NCBI GenBank assembly: GCA_016802295.1 | Contig: JAESIW010000157.1 | Span: 469,847 to 533,846, forward strand | DNA: 64,000 nucleotides | Direction of reading: 5' to 3' | Origin: Brachionus rotundiformis | Lineage: Eukaryota > Rotifera > Eurotatoria > Ploima > Brachionidae | Shown: positions 1 to 11,900 of the stretch, piece by piece | How positions within the stretch are numbered: position 1 is the first letter of the stretch | Layout: every line of letters starts with the position of its first letter | Translations under genes and position numbers: made by a program | Notes under the pieces: model-generated | What the model saw: only the letters and a program-made list of their open reading frames with translations | Told to the model about the DNA's origin: nothing | The model's database searches: none

Positions 1-1873
1 ATATATTTTTTAATTTTGATGTTTTGCTGACATCTGGGTCTTATTTTTAATTCGTTTTTTGGATCTGTTTTTATTTTAAATTCTTGAGCGAAAAAAAATT
101 TTTAAATAACTTCGGAATATTTAATATTAATAAACCCTAGTAATAAACCAAATGCACATCATAATTTTTAATTTTGATCATCAATTGAGCTTCAAAGCCA
201 ATTTAAAAATTACCTGACATACAGAAGAATTTTATTTCTTTATTTCAGTGGTTTAACTTTGGATACTTAAATTTTCAGATTAGGTCTTATATAAAATGTA
301 TGTAAAATATTTGGAACTGGTATAATGAAAATTATAAATTGAAATAGAATCATTTGAAGTGATTTCATCATGAGATAATTTTTATTATTTATATAAAATA
401 TTATAAATAAATGAATAAAAAAAAACAATTTCATGTCTGATCTATTTAAATAAAATAAAATACCAAATTATTACAAAATTTATAATTTTTTAATCAATTA
501 GATAGTCAATCATAACATTAATAAACTGTCAATTTAATAATTAAAAAATAAAATTATTCGTCTTGAAAATTGAGATAAAAATTGGTAATTAAAAACCTTT
601 TGAATGAATTGTGAACGCGGTAAATAAACGACTTTAAAATTTCATTCATTCATATTAATGATAATAAAAAACCTTTATCAAATACCATTCATACGATTCA
701 CCGATTTGTGCACTTTGAATGCTTTCTCTCGCTCGTAATTAGTTCCAGGACTTTCTCGATAGATATTTTTAATTTGTTCTGCATTAAAATTGTCTTGTAT
801 TGGTTTTAAAAGCAAATTCTTAAATATCAGTAAATTATTTTGTGATTATATGAGTTAGTAAATTGTTTAAAAAAATTCAAATAATTTCTTATTTTAAAAC
901 CTTGACAAGGACTAAACTAATTTACCTTTTACTAAATAATCTTATATCTTGATAATAAAGTTTTATTTGAAAACTACTTCTTAATTAAAATTAACTAGGA
1001 TCGACCCAGAATTCTAAACAAGAATTTTTTTTAGATTTAATTTTTTCCTTTTAATTAATAATTCAGCAGTTTAAAAGTCAAAATGGTAAAAATTTTGTTT
1101 AAATTAATTAATTTTTATTTTTAAAAAATTAAAAGAGAAACTTTTGTAATTTTAAGACTTTTTATTTTTTTAAGACTTTGGAAAATATAGCCAATAATTT
1201 ACATAGATTATTTTCAATTTGGTCCTTCGGTCATCAGATCAAGTTTTAACCCAATGAATTAAAAATTATGTATATTAATGGATAAAGAAATAATCAGACT
1301 GAATTTATAAAGACTGCAATAGCCTTAATGGCTAAGTGCTAATTTTTTGCACTGGTATAAATCACTAAATCGTATGGACTACTGCACCTAATTCTATCAT
1401 AATTATGTAAATAAAAAAATATTAATAATACAAAAAAAGGTTTTGCAGATACCATTTGATCGAAAAGCCCCAAATTAGTTCCTCTAAGCTCTTAGACTGA
1501 CTTTTGGAATGAGTTGTCAGATTCCAATAAACATGAAAATGAATAAATACAAAAAATATAATAAATTTTAGTTTGTTATTTAAATTTAAGTCATAATTCT
1601 AAATAATTCACAGATGTCTGAACATTCTTTTTATTTTTTTATTATCCATTTTTTTCATACATATGATTTTTAAATAGTAAGATAAATAAATATAAACAAT
1701 TAATTATTAATTTTTGTTTTCAAATGAACATTTACCATCAGCTAATTGACCGTGGTATTTTATTTTCTTTAAAATTAGCTAACTTTTGGGTCCATTCAAG
1801 AAAAAATCGCTGTATTTTAAAATATTAAGAAAGAAGATAATAGAAAATACAAATAACGTTTTTTTTTTAAGTA
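1..1873. other. AT-rich stretch with no recognised gene
   Basis: I see no coding exon, RNA gene or structured repeat here. It lies downstream of the minus-strand LAP-family gene. It could hold that gene's 3' UTR, or introns leading to further 3' exons (for example a PDZ domain) outside the window. Confidence 0.5.
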
Positions 1874-3990
1874 TTAAAATATTACCCCTTGGTTAAATAT
1901 TGGCAAATCATTGGTAAATCTAATTGAATTTTGTCTTGTTGTATTTTCATAATCATTACAGGCCATGTTCATATCATTTCCATAAAAATCTCTTGAATTA
2001 TAACTCAGGAATAAATTTGGATCTAATGGTTTTTTATATTGTTTTTCTCTTGGCAAATTCGATCCAAAATTATCGTACATTTGATGGACCCTAATATCGT
2101 CCAGATAACGAGTTCGAACATTTATTTCATTTATTGCAGAATATTTTAAATTTTCTTAATATAAATATAGATATGAAAAGAAAAGATCAAGTTTACTTTT
2201 TTTATCAATTTACCTCTATTTCTGCTAATTTGCTCTTGTGGGAAAAGATAACATGTCAAATAACGTTTACCAGATTTGTCTTTTTCTTGTTGAAGTTGAA
2301 TCAATGGTTTTGTCTAAGATTTAAAAACAATTAATTTATATATTTTCTTATTAAATCTTTATCAAACTTTTACCTGATTCTCTGAGAGCCAAAGGGCTTG
2401 AAGCTCTTTTAATTTGCATACTGAGTAAGGCAAGCACTGAAGCATGTTGGCACTAAGATTTAATACTTTAAGTCTATTCAAGCGACCAATTTCGTCCGGT
2501 ACATATGAAAGCTTATTTTCTCTCATAGACAACAAGCTTAAGCAGCTGCAACTTCCAATCTAAAAGTACAAATTTACAAAAAGGCTTTAAAATGGTAACT
2601 TGCCTACATCAGGTGGAAGATAAGACAGCTCATTTTCATCCAGGTATAAGGTTTTTAGGTTTCTTAGAAGACCGATTGTACTTGGAATCTCGATTATAAA
2701 ATTATGACTAAGGACAAGCTCGTATAATGAGCTAAGACTAAAATAATATTTTAATAAAGTAAATTAATCAGGATTAATTATGGCTAACTTACCCACCAAT
2801 TGAAGAAGGTAGCTTGGTAAGTTGATTTAAATCAAGTTTTAAAATTGCCAAATTTGATAAACGCCCTTAAATGGTCTAAACATAGAAATTTTAAAAATCA
2901 AATCAAATTATTACCAATTGAGTCAGGTAATCCAACAAGATTATTTTCTGACAAGTGTAGATCAGTTAGGTTGGTACATTGCCCTAGCTCTTCGGGCAAA
3001 TATCGTAGTTTATTTTTGCTCAAGTCAAAAAAATTAAGCTTTTTTAGATTCCCAATATCCTTTGATTAATTAAATGTTAAAACTATTCCAGAAATTATTT
3101 TATTATGGTACCGAAGAAATAAATTCCAATTTGTTATTATCAATACATAACTCTTGTAAATTAACAAGACTGCTAATCACCTCTGGCTAAAGTAAAAAAA
3201 TCAAATAATAACTATGGTCAAGCTTTCATAAAAAAAAAACAAATTTTACAAAGGTGTCCAATTCATTTGTTCCAATGTCAAGTCTTTCCAAATCAACCAG
3301 TCTACTCATTGATTTAGGTAGATTTTTTAGTCGATTTTCTCTCACTTCAAGAACTTTAAGATTGGAAAGTCTGCCAAAATATTACCAGAATAAATTTAAA
3401 AAAAAAACAAAACAACACAATTTCTACCTCCCAAAGCTTCCTGGTAAATACTCCAAAAAAGTATCATTCAAAAAAAGCTCTTTCAAGTTGATTAACATCA
3501 TAAACCCTTCAGGTAATCTTAGAGACAAAAGTAAGCTAAAAAATTTCCAATTCTTTAAATTACCTTCCAATTGGGTTAACACTAGCTTCAAAAATTGATA
3601 ATTTTTTACAACACTTTATAGTATCAGGTATTTCTCGAATGTCATTTTTGCTTATATCTAAATTTTCCAAATTAATCAAGTTAGCCACTGCAGGTGGTAA
3701 GGATTGGAACTCGTTGTCCGTCAGACACAGTATTCGCAGGCCATAACACTGGAACAACCACTAAAAGGACAAAATTCAAATTCTTACCAAAAAAGCTGCA
3801 GCTAGTTTACCCTTGGAAGTTCGTTTATTCTATTAGCATCTAAAAAAAGCTCTTCAAGAGATCGTTCATGGAGAATTATCTCTTCGGGTACATATGTTAA
3901 GTTGTTGTGCGAATAATTAAGTACGCTTATTTCTTTGGGTTCATTTCTACTACCGCTACAACTAAATTTACCAATTCCAAAAAATGGCAT
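1874..3990 (-). CDS. LAP-family leucine-rich repeat protein (LRRC1/Erbin/Densin-like)
   Basis: Multi-exon gene read on the minus strand. I chose the ATG at 3990, giving MPFFGIGKFSCSG. The first exon (3990-3811) carries the family-typical opening with NEPKEISVLNYSH and SLEELFLDANRINELP. The second exon (3760 to about 3564) has LRRs with LDISKND, IKCCKK and EASVNPI, which match Erbin/Densin/LRRC1 more than Scribble. LRR exons continue to about 2370, separated by short introns. The exon at about 2210-2320 encodes PLIQLQQEKDKSGKRYLTCY, equivalent to the segment closing the LRR array in LAP proteins. The last visible exon ends either at a stop at 1874 or at a possible donor (GTAATA) just before it. 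Ending here gives an LRRC1-like protein without PDZ; splicing onward would allow an Erbin-like protein. Family members sit at basolateral membranes and junctions and act in polarity. No PDZ domain is seen in the window. Confidence 0.85.
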
Positions 3991-4002
3991 AATTATTGCC
4001 AA

Positions 4003-6441
4003 TATTAAATTGTAAAATTAAATATTTTTTTTTAATTTTATTTTATTCAGTTAATAAAATGTATAATTTAAAATTCATCATTCGTTTATTTAGAATAGTG
4101 GTGCGTTTTTTTTTCTTTGATATTTAAAGTTAGACAGAAAAGCAAAAATATTAAAAATTATTTGAAAGCTAAAAACTAAATCTAGTCAATGTCCTAGTTT
4201 TTGATCTTTTTTTTTAAATTCTCATTAATAGTTGCAATTAGAGTTTATTTGATTGAGTTGAATCGAGGCTCAGTATAGCCGAAATGAGTGCTTTAAGTTA
4301 GACAAACATACAATTTGGTTATACGGAAGAACCAATTTCTAAAGTGGTTGCTTTATGTTTTTTTTTAAGATTTGCGAAAATAGTCACTTTTGCCTCGGGT
4401 TGGTGATCGAACTTGCCAAATAATAATTAACTCAAGAACTGGCGTTCTTAATAATTGATTTTTATGGCTTTTGAACAAATATTTTTAATCTTAACCGTAA
4501 ATATTTTCCATAAGCTAACTATTTGAATAATTACAACTGTTGATCATTTCGGCATTTCTTTTTAAAAAAATATTGGACTTTAATTCTTAGTTGCTATGGT
4601 AATTTATCTTAGCAGACCAACTCAAAGTGGTAAAGAAATTAGTTGATATTCTGACAAAAGTTCAAAATATTATTTTTTTAAATTTTTCTCAAATAAACAG
4701 ATAATTTATAACTTTTTTCTAAAAGATATAGAAATAAATAGCTAATAACTTCAGACTCTATTGGGCAAAGAAACCATCTTTTTATTTTAAACTCTCTAGT
4801 CAATATTTAAAAAAAGAAAGATTAAAACAAATATTTAAAAAGTTATATATCACTAAGACGTGAATTTTTTACTTTGATAGCATAGATGTATAAATATTTT
4901 TCAAAAGTATAAAGACTACAACTATTATCCGATCGTGATTAAAGGTTGTAGAGTTTTCTATCGCCTATTTTCTAACAATAAAGCACCTAATTTTAATGCT
5001 AGTTAATTTAAATTTAAAAAAAAGATTACAAAATAATTTTAAATAAAATTATACTTACTGGATACAAATATTTTTAAGTAATAAATGATAAGATAGGTAA
5101 AATTTAATTTTATGTTTATTTTAATAATTGAAAATGTTCAAAGAACAACAAAATTGATTGATTCCACAGGAACTTAGTCTTATAAAGACAGATTGAAATA
5201 CTTTAACTCTTATGAGCCTTGAAAATCGTCCTTTAAAGAGAAACTTAATTCAAATTTATAAAATATATTAAGATCATCAAAATTCTGTTTTTAATACACT
5301 TTTGATTATTTTTTAATTTTTTAAGTAAAGTAAGAACATATAATTTTTGATCTAATGATAATTTAAAATAAGATTTAAAAAGAATCATACTAAATAGATA
5401 AAGGTCAATTTTTTAATGATAAAATATACTGAATTTAATTTTATTTTTGTTAAATGTTTTCAATTTCGATTTATATTGTTATCTGATTTTATTTCAACAA
5501 GATTTTAAAAATTTTAATTAAATCATACAAAATAAATTGGAGCTAAATGGTGTATGGTCTAATTTTTTTATTTAGTATTTAACTATAATTTATTAAGCCT
5601 TATTTTTTTTTTTAATTTTTTGGAAAAATTAAAAATGAAATTTCTTAAATTTGATCATTCAAATAATTGTTTGAATAAAATCAGATAATTTTTTTAATTT
5701 GAAAAATATTGTACCTAATTTCAAACAAATTTTTTTAAGTTCATTTTTGTTTTTAGGTTTATCTTGAAAATTCGTAAGATAAAATGATATGGCAAGACAA
5801 TAATTTTTGTTTACTAGATGAATATACGCAAAAAAAATTATTTTCACAACTATTTTTACTTAGTTTCGATTTATATTTTTTGTAGAAATTTAATTTTTGA
5901 AAAGGAGATTAAAAACATTATTTTCTATAGAACTTATTTATCTTTATTGAAGTAAGATAAATTTTAAATTTATTACTAGTAGTTGTGAAAATAAAAAACG
6001 AATTATAAGTTTTTTCGTGGCTTTCCACGTTTATGTTTTGATTTTCTGATGATCGTTAATTGCAGCCAATTTCCAATATTTAGTATGATGCATATGTTGA
6101 TCGAATTTAGGCTGAAAGCTCGGCCTTTCTTTATATTCGCCTGAAACAGTTCACATTTAAAAGACTGGTCAAAATTTTCCAATAACTATTAAGACCTTTT
6201 TTTGAAGGCCTCTTTTAGAACTTTTGTCAATGTTAGGATATAGAATTTTGATTCAGATCCAATACCAATCACATGCTTGTATATGAATTTTTTTCAATTA
6301 TGACAACTGCAAATACTCAACTTCCAAATCTGATTTTTAATTTCTATTACATGCATTGGATCATTCCAATTCATACTAAGTCTTGAATCATTGTTGTTAT
6401 AAAAGTTTCAATAGTGATAAATCTTTTTTTTTTCTTATAAT
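4003..6441. other. Intergenic AT-rich DNA
   Basis: This lies between the LAP-family gene (-) and a foldback element. The longest ORFs are short and lysine/asparagine/isoleucine-rich, as expected by chance at this base composition. Nothing recognisable is seen. Confidence 0.5.
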
Positions 6442-6972
6442 CTGTTCCAAGCTAAGGCTCTTTCAGAATAATATAAAAGTAAAATAAAACGAAAAAAAAC
6501 TTAGAGACTTAAAAAATTGAAGATTGGAACCTATAGGGTATTAAATAATGAAAATACAACTGTTAGATTGAAAAATGTTTAAATAATTGAGGATTCAGGA
6601 AAAAAGATATAGTAAGGCTTAAAATCACAACGGATAATTTGATCTAAAACCAAATACATTAGGTATGTTAACAAGCCCTTGATAAGTTTAGACAATTAAT
6701 GGTCTAAAATCGGCTATTTAAGTTGAGTGATAGATGTATCGGCGTAGGATTAACCAATTTTGTGCCATTGGTGGTCAGGTTAGTAAAAGAATTCAAAACA
6801 GGCTTCGAATCAAGACACATCGAATACTCAGCTCCCTTTTTTGACTGTTACCTTCTTTTTTTCCTGAATTAATACACTATAGGTTCCAATCTTCAATTTT
6901 TTTAGTCTGTAAGTTTTTTTTTTCATTCTATTTTACTTTTACTTGTCTAAAAGAGCCTAGGCTCGGTACAAA
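6442..6972. mobile_element. Foldback/MITE-like element with ~100-bp terminal inverted repeats
   Basis: The left arm at about 6442-6544 and the right arm at about 6869-6972 are imperfect reverse complements over roughly 100 bp. Both contain TTGAAGATTGGAACCTATAG (plus-strand sense on the left, complement on the right), a run of A/T, and a GGCTCTTT block near the outer end. The ~320 bp between the arms has no coding capacity. The structure fits a non-autonomous TIR element or a foldback repeat. I could not identify a target-site duplication or assign a superfamily. Confidence 0.65.
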
Positions 6973-7451
6973 TAAACAAATAAATAAAATAGATTTTTAA
7001 TTTTTTTAAATTTAAAATATTCCAAAAAAAAAGTCAACAGTGTTTTTGTACTTTTTTAATGTGTTCTTCTCTTTAGTTTTATATATGTAAGGAATAGGAA
7101 ATTAATTTAATTTCGAAATTACGAAATGTATATATATTAGAAAAAAAAAATTTATTTTTTTACTTTTTTTATCAAATTGTTCAATAATGATAAATTAATA
7201 TATGGTCAAGTTTAAATACAGGTTTAAATCAAGCTAATTTAATCACAGTAAACTAAATTTACTCGAATATAACAAAACAATTTGTAAACTTAATTTCGAA
7301 ATTATTCAAAGGCCTAAAATGGAGGTAGAATACTTAATTTGGTGGTTTCAGCTAGAATTTATCAAAATATAACTTTGAATTATTAGATAAATTTGAGTTA
7401 ACAGTTTGTTTTTAAATTTAGATAAGAAAAAAAATTTTCTATTAAAATTAA
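6973..7451. other. Region upstream of eIF4A
   Basis: About 480 bp of AT-rich DNA between the foldback element and the first possible eIF4A start codon. It presumably contains the upstream promoter and 5' UTR. I see no defined core promoter element. Confidence 0.4.
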
Positions 7452-10400
7452 ATGCAACCTAAGCAAACATACAAAGAAGAAGAAGGTAACAGTAGAACTG
7501 GTTCCGATAGCCGTGCAGAGAACGGCCAAGATCACAACGATGTGTAAGTAAAGCTAATTTAATCCAAAAATTTTGTCTTTTTTCAAAGCGTGTCTTAAGA
7601 AAAAGCATTGTCTACTAGTTTGTCTAGCTGCAGATAGAAATTAGAATTTATCTTTAGACTTTTTTATTTGGAGAGAGAGAGAGAGCATGCTAATTTTGAG
7701 TTCAAGTTAAAATTTTGTACATAAAAAAGCGCATTCTCGCTCAAGTCAACTCATCATAATATTAAAATATCAAAAAACATGCTTTTAAAATTTTGCTTTT
7801 TAGTAGCTTGGTTTTGCTCTGAGATGCATTTAGAGCCATTTTAGTTGGCAAAATATGCGCACAGGGCTCACACTTTATCATACTTTGTGTATAAGTATAT
7901 GTCTATATCGCTCTCTTGCTCTCTCTCTTTGAAAATTTCATTCACATCAAACATATAAAATTCATATGTTTCTTTCCTAATATAGTGAATTAAAATGAGC
8001 GAACAAGAAAACAGGTAAAAAATTTCTCTTTTTTAATTTTTTTTTTAATTTTCCATGATCTAAAATAAATCAGAGGGTAAAATAGTCGAACATTTTAACT
8101 AAAACACTTTACACGTTGTGTAAAAGATTTCTTAAGGAGTCTATGGGGTCTAATAAGCTTAGTAAAACGTGTTTAAATTTTAAGTGAATACAAAGGCGAG
8201 AGTGGCCCGCCAGGTATGGAGGTCGATGGTGTTATCGAGGTGAGTGAACATGGACATCAATGGGACCAAATGATTAAAAAGCTAACCATTTTTTTTTATA
8301 GAGCAATTGGAATGAGATTGCCGATAACTTCGATGAGATGAATCTGCGCGAGGACTTGTTGCGTGGTATTTATGCGTATGGTTTTGAGAAGCCTTCAGCT
8401 ATTCAGCAACGTGCCATCATTCCTTGCATCAGAGGTACTGAATATTTCAGCTTTGTCTTTGAACTCCTTCTAAAAAGAGATTTTTTTTGGTAAAAAAATC
8501 TCGCTTGATTTTGCCAAAGAAGGAATAGAAAACCAAGTCCTTACTGAGTACAAATAATTCTTGTTTATGTTGTACTAATCAGGGCTTGGATATTTATTCT
8601 TGACTGATTGGAGCCTGTTTCTTTACTAGATAAATTAGGCAATAAACTTTGATAAACCCTTTGCCAAATTTCATGCAAATCTTTGGTGATTTGTGTGAAA
8701 AAATAATTTAAAAAGAAAAAAAGGAAAATAAAATAAAGAAGATCAAGTGAGATAATGAATACTTTGATATACATTTGTCCCAATCCAGTCTTCGACATTT
8801 TTAACACTTGGTTAGGTTAGCCTCTGCACATTCAGCTCCAAATTGCACTTAACTTAATTGCAAGTTTCGGCGTTCCCTAGATGTGCCAGATAAAACCAGT
8901 CTACTCGCTATACTCCACGGTTTTTGTTCACCATAAACTTTGGAGTACGTCGTAAATTGACAAGAATAAATTTTAATTTAATTGGAAATTGATTAATTTT
9001 GTTAATAAATGAAAAAAAAATATTTTTAATTATTTATTTTATTCTTCAGGTCGTGATGTAATTGCCCAAGCTCAGTCTGGTACCGGAAAAACAGCTACGT
9101 TTTCCATTTCAATTTTACAGCAATTGGACATGAATGTCAAAAGTTGTCAAGCGCTAATATTGGCACCAACCAGAGAGTTGGCCCAACAAGTAGATATAAA
9201 TTTTATTCACAAGCAAAAAAAATCTTATTTGGTTTGTTAAGATCCAAAAAGTGGTGCTGGCTTTGGGCGACTTTATGGGAGTAACTTGCCACGCTTGCAT
9301 CGGTGGCACCAATGTAAAAGAAGACGCGCGTAAGCTAGAAACTGGCGCTCAAATCATTGTCGGAACTCCGGGTCGTGTGTCCGACATGATCAATAGAAAA
9401 GCTCTCAGTAAGTCTAGAATACCAGTTATCGCTCATAGTGCTTGAACTAATTAGAATCTTAAGGTCCCAAAACAATTAAATTATTTGTGTTGGATGAGGC
9501 TGATGAAATGTTGTCAAGAGGTTTCAAGGAACAAATTCATGATGTGTTCACCAAAATGCCGTACAGTATCCAAGTTATATTGTTGTCGGCCACCATGCCC
9601 AGTGATGTGTTGGAAGTGACCAAAAAGTTCATGAGAGAACCGATCAGAATTTTGGTCAAAAAAGAAGAGCTTACTCTCGAAGGTATTAAGCAATTCTTTG
9701 TTTATGTCCAAAAAGAAGTAAATGAAATTTTATTTAATAATTTTTTTTAAACCTTTATAAAATCATAGTCTATTTGTCCCTAAAAAAATAGACTACTCGA
9801 AGCATAAAGGAAAATAAATAAATTAATTATTAGTTACTCGTTGTATGAATAATAAATTTATTAAAATTTATATCGTACTAATCAAAACTAAAAACAATTT
9901 TATTTCTTGATAAACCCTTTGCCAAATTTCATGCAAATCTTTGGTGATTTGTGTGAAAAAATAATTTAAAAAGAAAAAAAGGAAAATAAAATAAAGAAGA
10001 TCAAGTGAGATAATGAATACTTTGATATACATTTGTCCCAATCCAGTCTTCGACATTTTTAATACTTGGTTAGGTTAGCCTCTGCACATTCAGCTCCAAA
10101 TTGCACTTAACTTAATTGCAAGTTTCGGCGTTCCCTAGATGTGCCAGATAAAACCAATCTACTCGCTATACTCCACGGTTTTTGTTCACCATAAACTTTG
10201 GAGTACGTCGTAAATTGACAAGAATAAATTTTAATTTAATTGGAAAATAATTAATTTTTTTAATAAATAAATAGATAAATTTTTTAAAAAATTATTTATT
10301 TTAATTAACAGGAGTGGAAATTGGACACACTTTGTGACATTTACGAAACATTGACAATTACTCAAGCTGTAATTTTCTGCAACACAAGACGTAAAGTCGA

Positions 10401-10817
10401 CTGGCTGACCCAAAAAATGCTCGAGAAGGACTTTACCGTATCGGCCATGCACGGTGACATGGATCAAAGAGAACGTGAAGTAATCATGAGGGAGTTTAGA
10501 ACAGGTTCATCTCGTGTACTCATCACCACTGATTTGCTTGCTCGTGGTATTGATGTCCAACAAGTATCTTTGGTAATTAACTACGATTTGCCCAACAATC
10601 GTGAAAATTATATTCACAGGTAACCAGATTGGACAATTAGTTTGAATGAATTTAATTTTTGTTTATATTTAGAATTGGTCGAGGTGGTCGTTTCGGTCGT
10701 AAAGGTGTAGCCATCAATTTTGTCACCGAGGAGGATAAAAAGAATTTGCATGAAATTGAGACATTTTATAACACTCAAATCAACGAAATGCCTCAGAACG
10801 TAGCTGATTTGCTTTAA
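7452..10817 (+). CDS. eIF4A: Translation initiation factor eIF4A, DEAD-box RNA helicase
   Basis: ATP-dependent RNA helicase of the eIF4F complex that unwinds mRNA 5' UTRs in the cytoplasm. Common exons: 8185-8239, 8302-8434, 9050-9189, 9242-9407, 9464-9717, 10312-10619 and 10673-10817, all with GT...AG introns and matching phases. Visible motifs in order: Q motif (GFEKPSAIQQ), I (AQSGTGKT), Ia (PTRELAQQ), Ib (TPGR), II (DEAD), III (SAT), IV (VIFCNTRR), V (TTDLLARGIDV), VI (HRIGRGGR), ending NVADLL. There are two possible first exons: 7452-7543 (30 codons plus 2 nt) and 7995-8014 (MSEQEN plus 2 nt). Both join exon 8185 in frame. The short form gives 406 residues, the usual eIF4A length; the long form gives 430. 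An AATAAA lies about 55 nt after the stop. Introns 8435-9049 and 9718-10311 carry a duplicated block with a probable H/ACA snoRNA. Confidence 0.97.
7671..7685 (+). repeat. GA dinucleotide run
   Basis: A short (GA)n tract lies in the interval between the two alternative eIF4A first exons. A CT-rich tract (GCTCTCTTGCTCTCTCTCTTT) at about 7911-7931 lies just upstream of the second. Such tracts are common near animal promoters; a promoter role here is inference. Confidence 0.5.
8651..8988 (+). repeat. Intronic duplicated block, copy 1
   Basis: About 338 bp inside an eIF4A intron, nearly identical and without gaps to 9909-10246 in a later intron of the same gene (constant offset 1258). I noticed only a few substitutions, for example AACACT/AATACT and CCAGTC/CCAATC. 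Weaker similarity continues 3' toward both splice acceptors, so the 3' part of an intron appears to have been copied. The 3' third holds a probable H/ACA snoRNA. Confidence 0.9.
8821..8965 (+). ncRNA. Probable intronic H/ACA box snoRNA, copy 1
   Basis: About 145 nt with the hairpin-hinge-hairpin-tail layout. Hairpin 1: lower stem GCACAT (8826-8831) with ATGTGC (8881-8886), and upper stem AAATTGCA with TGCAAGTTT (one bulged G). Hinge: AGATAA (8888-8893), fitting box H (ANANNA). Hairpin 2: lower stem CAGTCTAC (8897-8904) with GTAAATTG (8952-8959), and upper stem TACTCCA (8911-8917) with TGGAGTA (8941-8947). ACA follows at 8960-8962, then three nucleotides to the expected 3' end. Internal loops between lower and upper stems would be the pseudouridylation pockets. 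eIF4A genes of vertebrates are known H/ACA hosts, which fits. The structure was folded by hand; I have not assigned a target. Confidence 0.75.
9909..10246 (+). repeat. Intronic duplicated block, copy 2
   Basis: Second copy of the 8651-8988 block, in the eIF4A intron 9718-10311, same orientation, without indels over about 338 bp. The low divergence points to recent duplication or gene conversion between introns. The block contains the second snoRNA copy. Confidence 0.9.
10079..10223 (+). ncRNA. Probable intronic H/ACA box snoRNA, copy 2
   Basis: Same architecture as the copy at 8821-8965: both hairpins, box H AGATAA and the terminal ACA are intact. The difference I see in the folded region is CAGTCTAC to CAATCTAC in the lower stem of hairpin 2. 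It turns a G-U pair into an A-U pair opposite GTAAATTG, so pairing is kept. Confidence 0.72.
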
Positions 10818-11329
10818 ATCCCAGAAAAAAAATTACATTAAATTTCTGAAAAAAAAAATCAAAAAATTTTAATAAACTACAAAAAACTTGATAAAACTTT
10901 TATTAAAATACTTAATTATGAGGTCTAATTAGAGCGTCTTTACTCAGCCGATTCCTTATGAAGTGGAGCTTTAAACTAGATATATTTTGGTTTACTTATT
11001 CGCTTTGTATTAGGTATCGCTTGAAAATTTTAAATTTTATTTTCAAAATTTATTTTTATAGAGAAATAAAAAATATTATAATATTTTCATACTCAATTAA
11101 TAAAATTTATATTTGAAGAAATTTGATTTTTTAATTTCAAGATTATTTTTGGGTTCTAATAGATATATTTGCCATCGATCCTTGAGTCTAACCAATCGAT
11201 TTATTTATTTATTAATTGTATATATAAAAATTTTATCAAATTAAATATTTAAAAAACTTTCCAAGAGACTGCTAATGGTAAACGATGGGCGCTTGGATTA
11301 ACAATAAGAATAATTGAAATTGGTCATGT
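10818..11329. other. eIF4A 3' flank
   Basis: eIF4A 3' UTR with an AATAAA near 10870, followed by AT-rich DNA with nothing recognisable. Confidence 0.4.
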
Positions 11330-11900
11330 TTTAGGTATGAAACAGGCAAAAGCCACCCTCAACTTCTTTAAAATAGGGTCTTCAAACTAATTTTCTTAGA
11401 AAACAAATTGCTTTGGTAGATTATTCAAAATGTTTTCAAAATATTTAATAAAAAAATGTAATCAATTTTGGTTCGAATAACTTGGAATTTCTTCTAAGAG
11501 TATACCTTTTACTGCCAGGCCTAAGGTGTAAGGGGTAGTTTCTGAAATTGATAATCTCCATATTATTTACTAGTTTGAACATTTGGATTAGATCGCCACG
11601 TATCCTTCTTGTTTTTAGACTTGGTAAATTCAGTCTAGATATTGGATACTACAAATCTGCAAGTTCAGGTACTAACCTAGTCGCCCTTATTTATACTTTT
11701 TTCGTAAGTAAGGACACCATGAGTTAATGACATATTCCAAATGAGGTCTGACATGTGAACAGTAAAAAATTCTTACTATTTTTGTTGTTGGGAATTTGAA
11801 AGATCTGTGGTTCATTCCCAATATGGGTTTGCTCTTGCAGTCACATTTTCGAATATAGAATTGTAAAAATTTTTATTTTTCAGTTCAGAGGCATTGGATG
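11330..11900 (-). pseudogene. Degenerate LINE reverse transcriptase C-terminal fragment
   Basis: Conceptual minus-strand translation in shifting frames gives pieces typical of the region after the RT domain in CR1/Jockey-type elements: HVRPHLEYVINSWCPYLRKK, then PISRLNLPSLKTRRIRGDLI, then NYPLHLRPGS. Stops and frameshifts interrupt it, so it is a dead fragment. The ends are approximate; no target-site duplication was identified. Confidence 0.7.

Noticed and set aside
8565..8807. Minus-strand ORF in the eIF4A intron, repeated at 9868-10056
   Set aside because: Its repetition is explained by the duplicated non-coding block; there is no family match, and the strand is opposite to the host gene.
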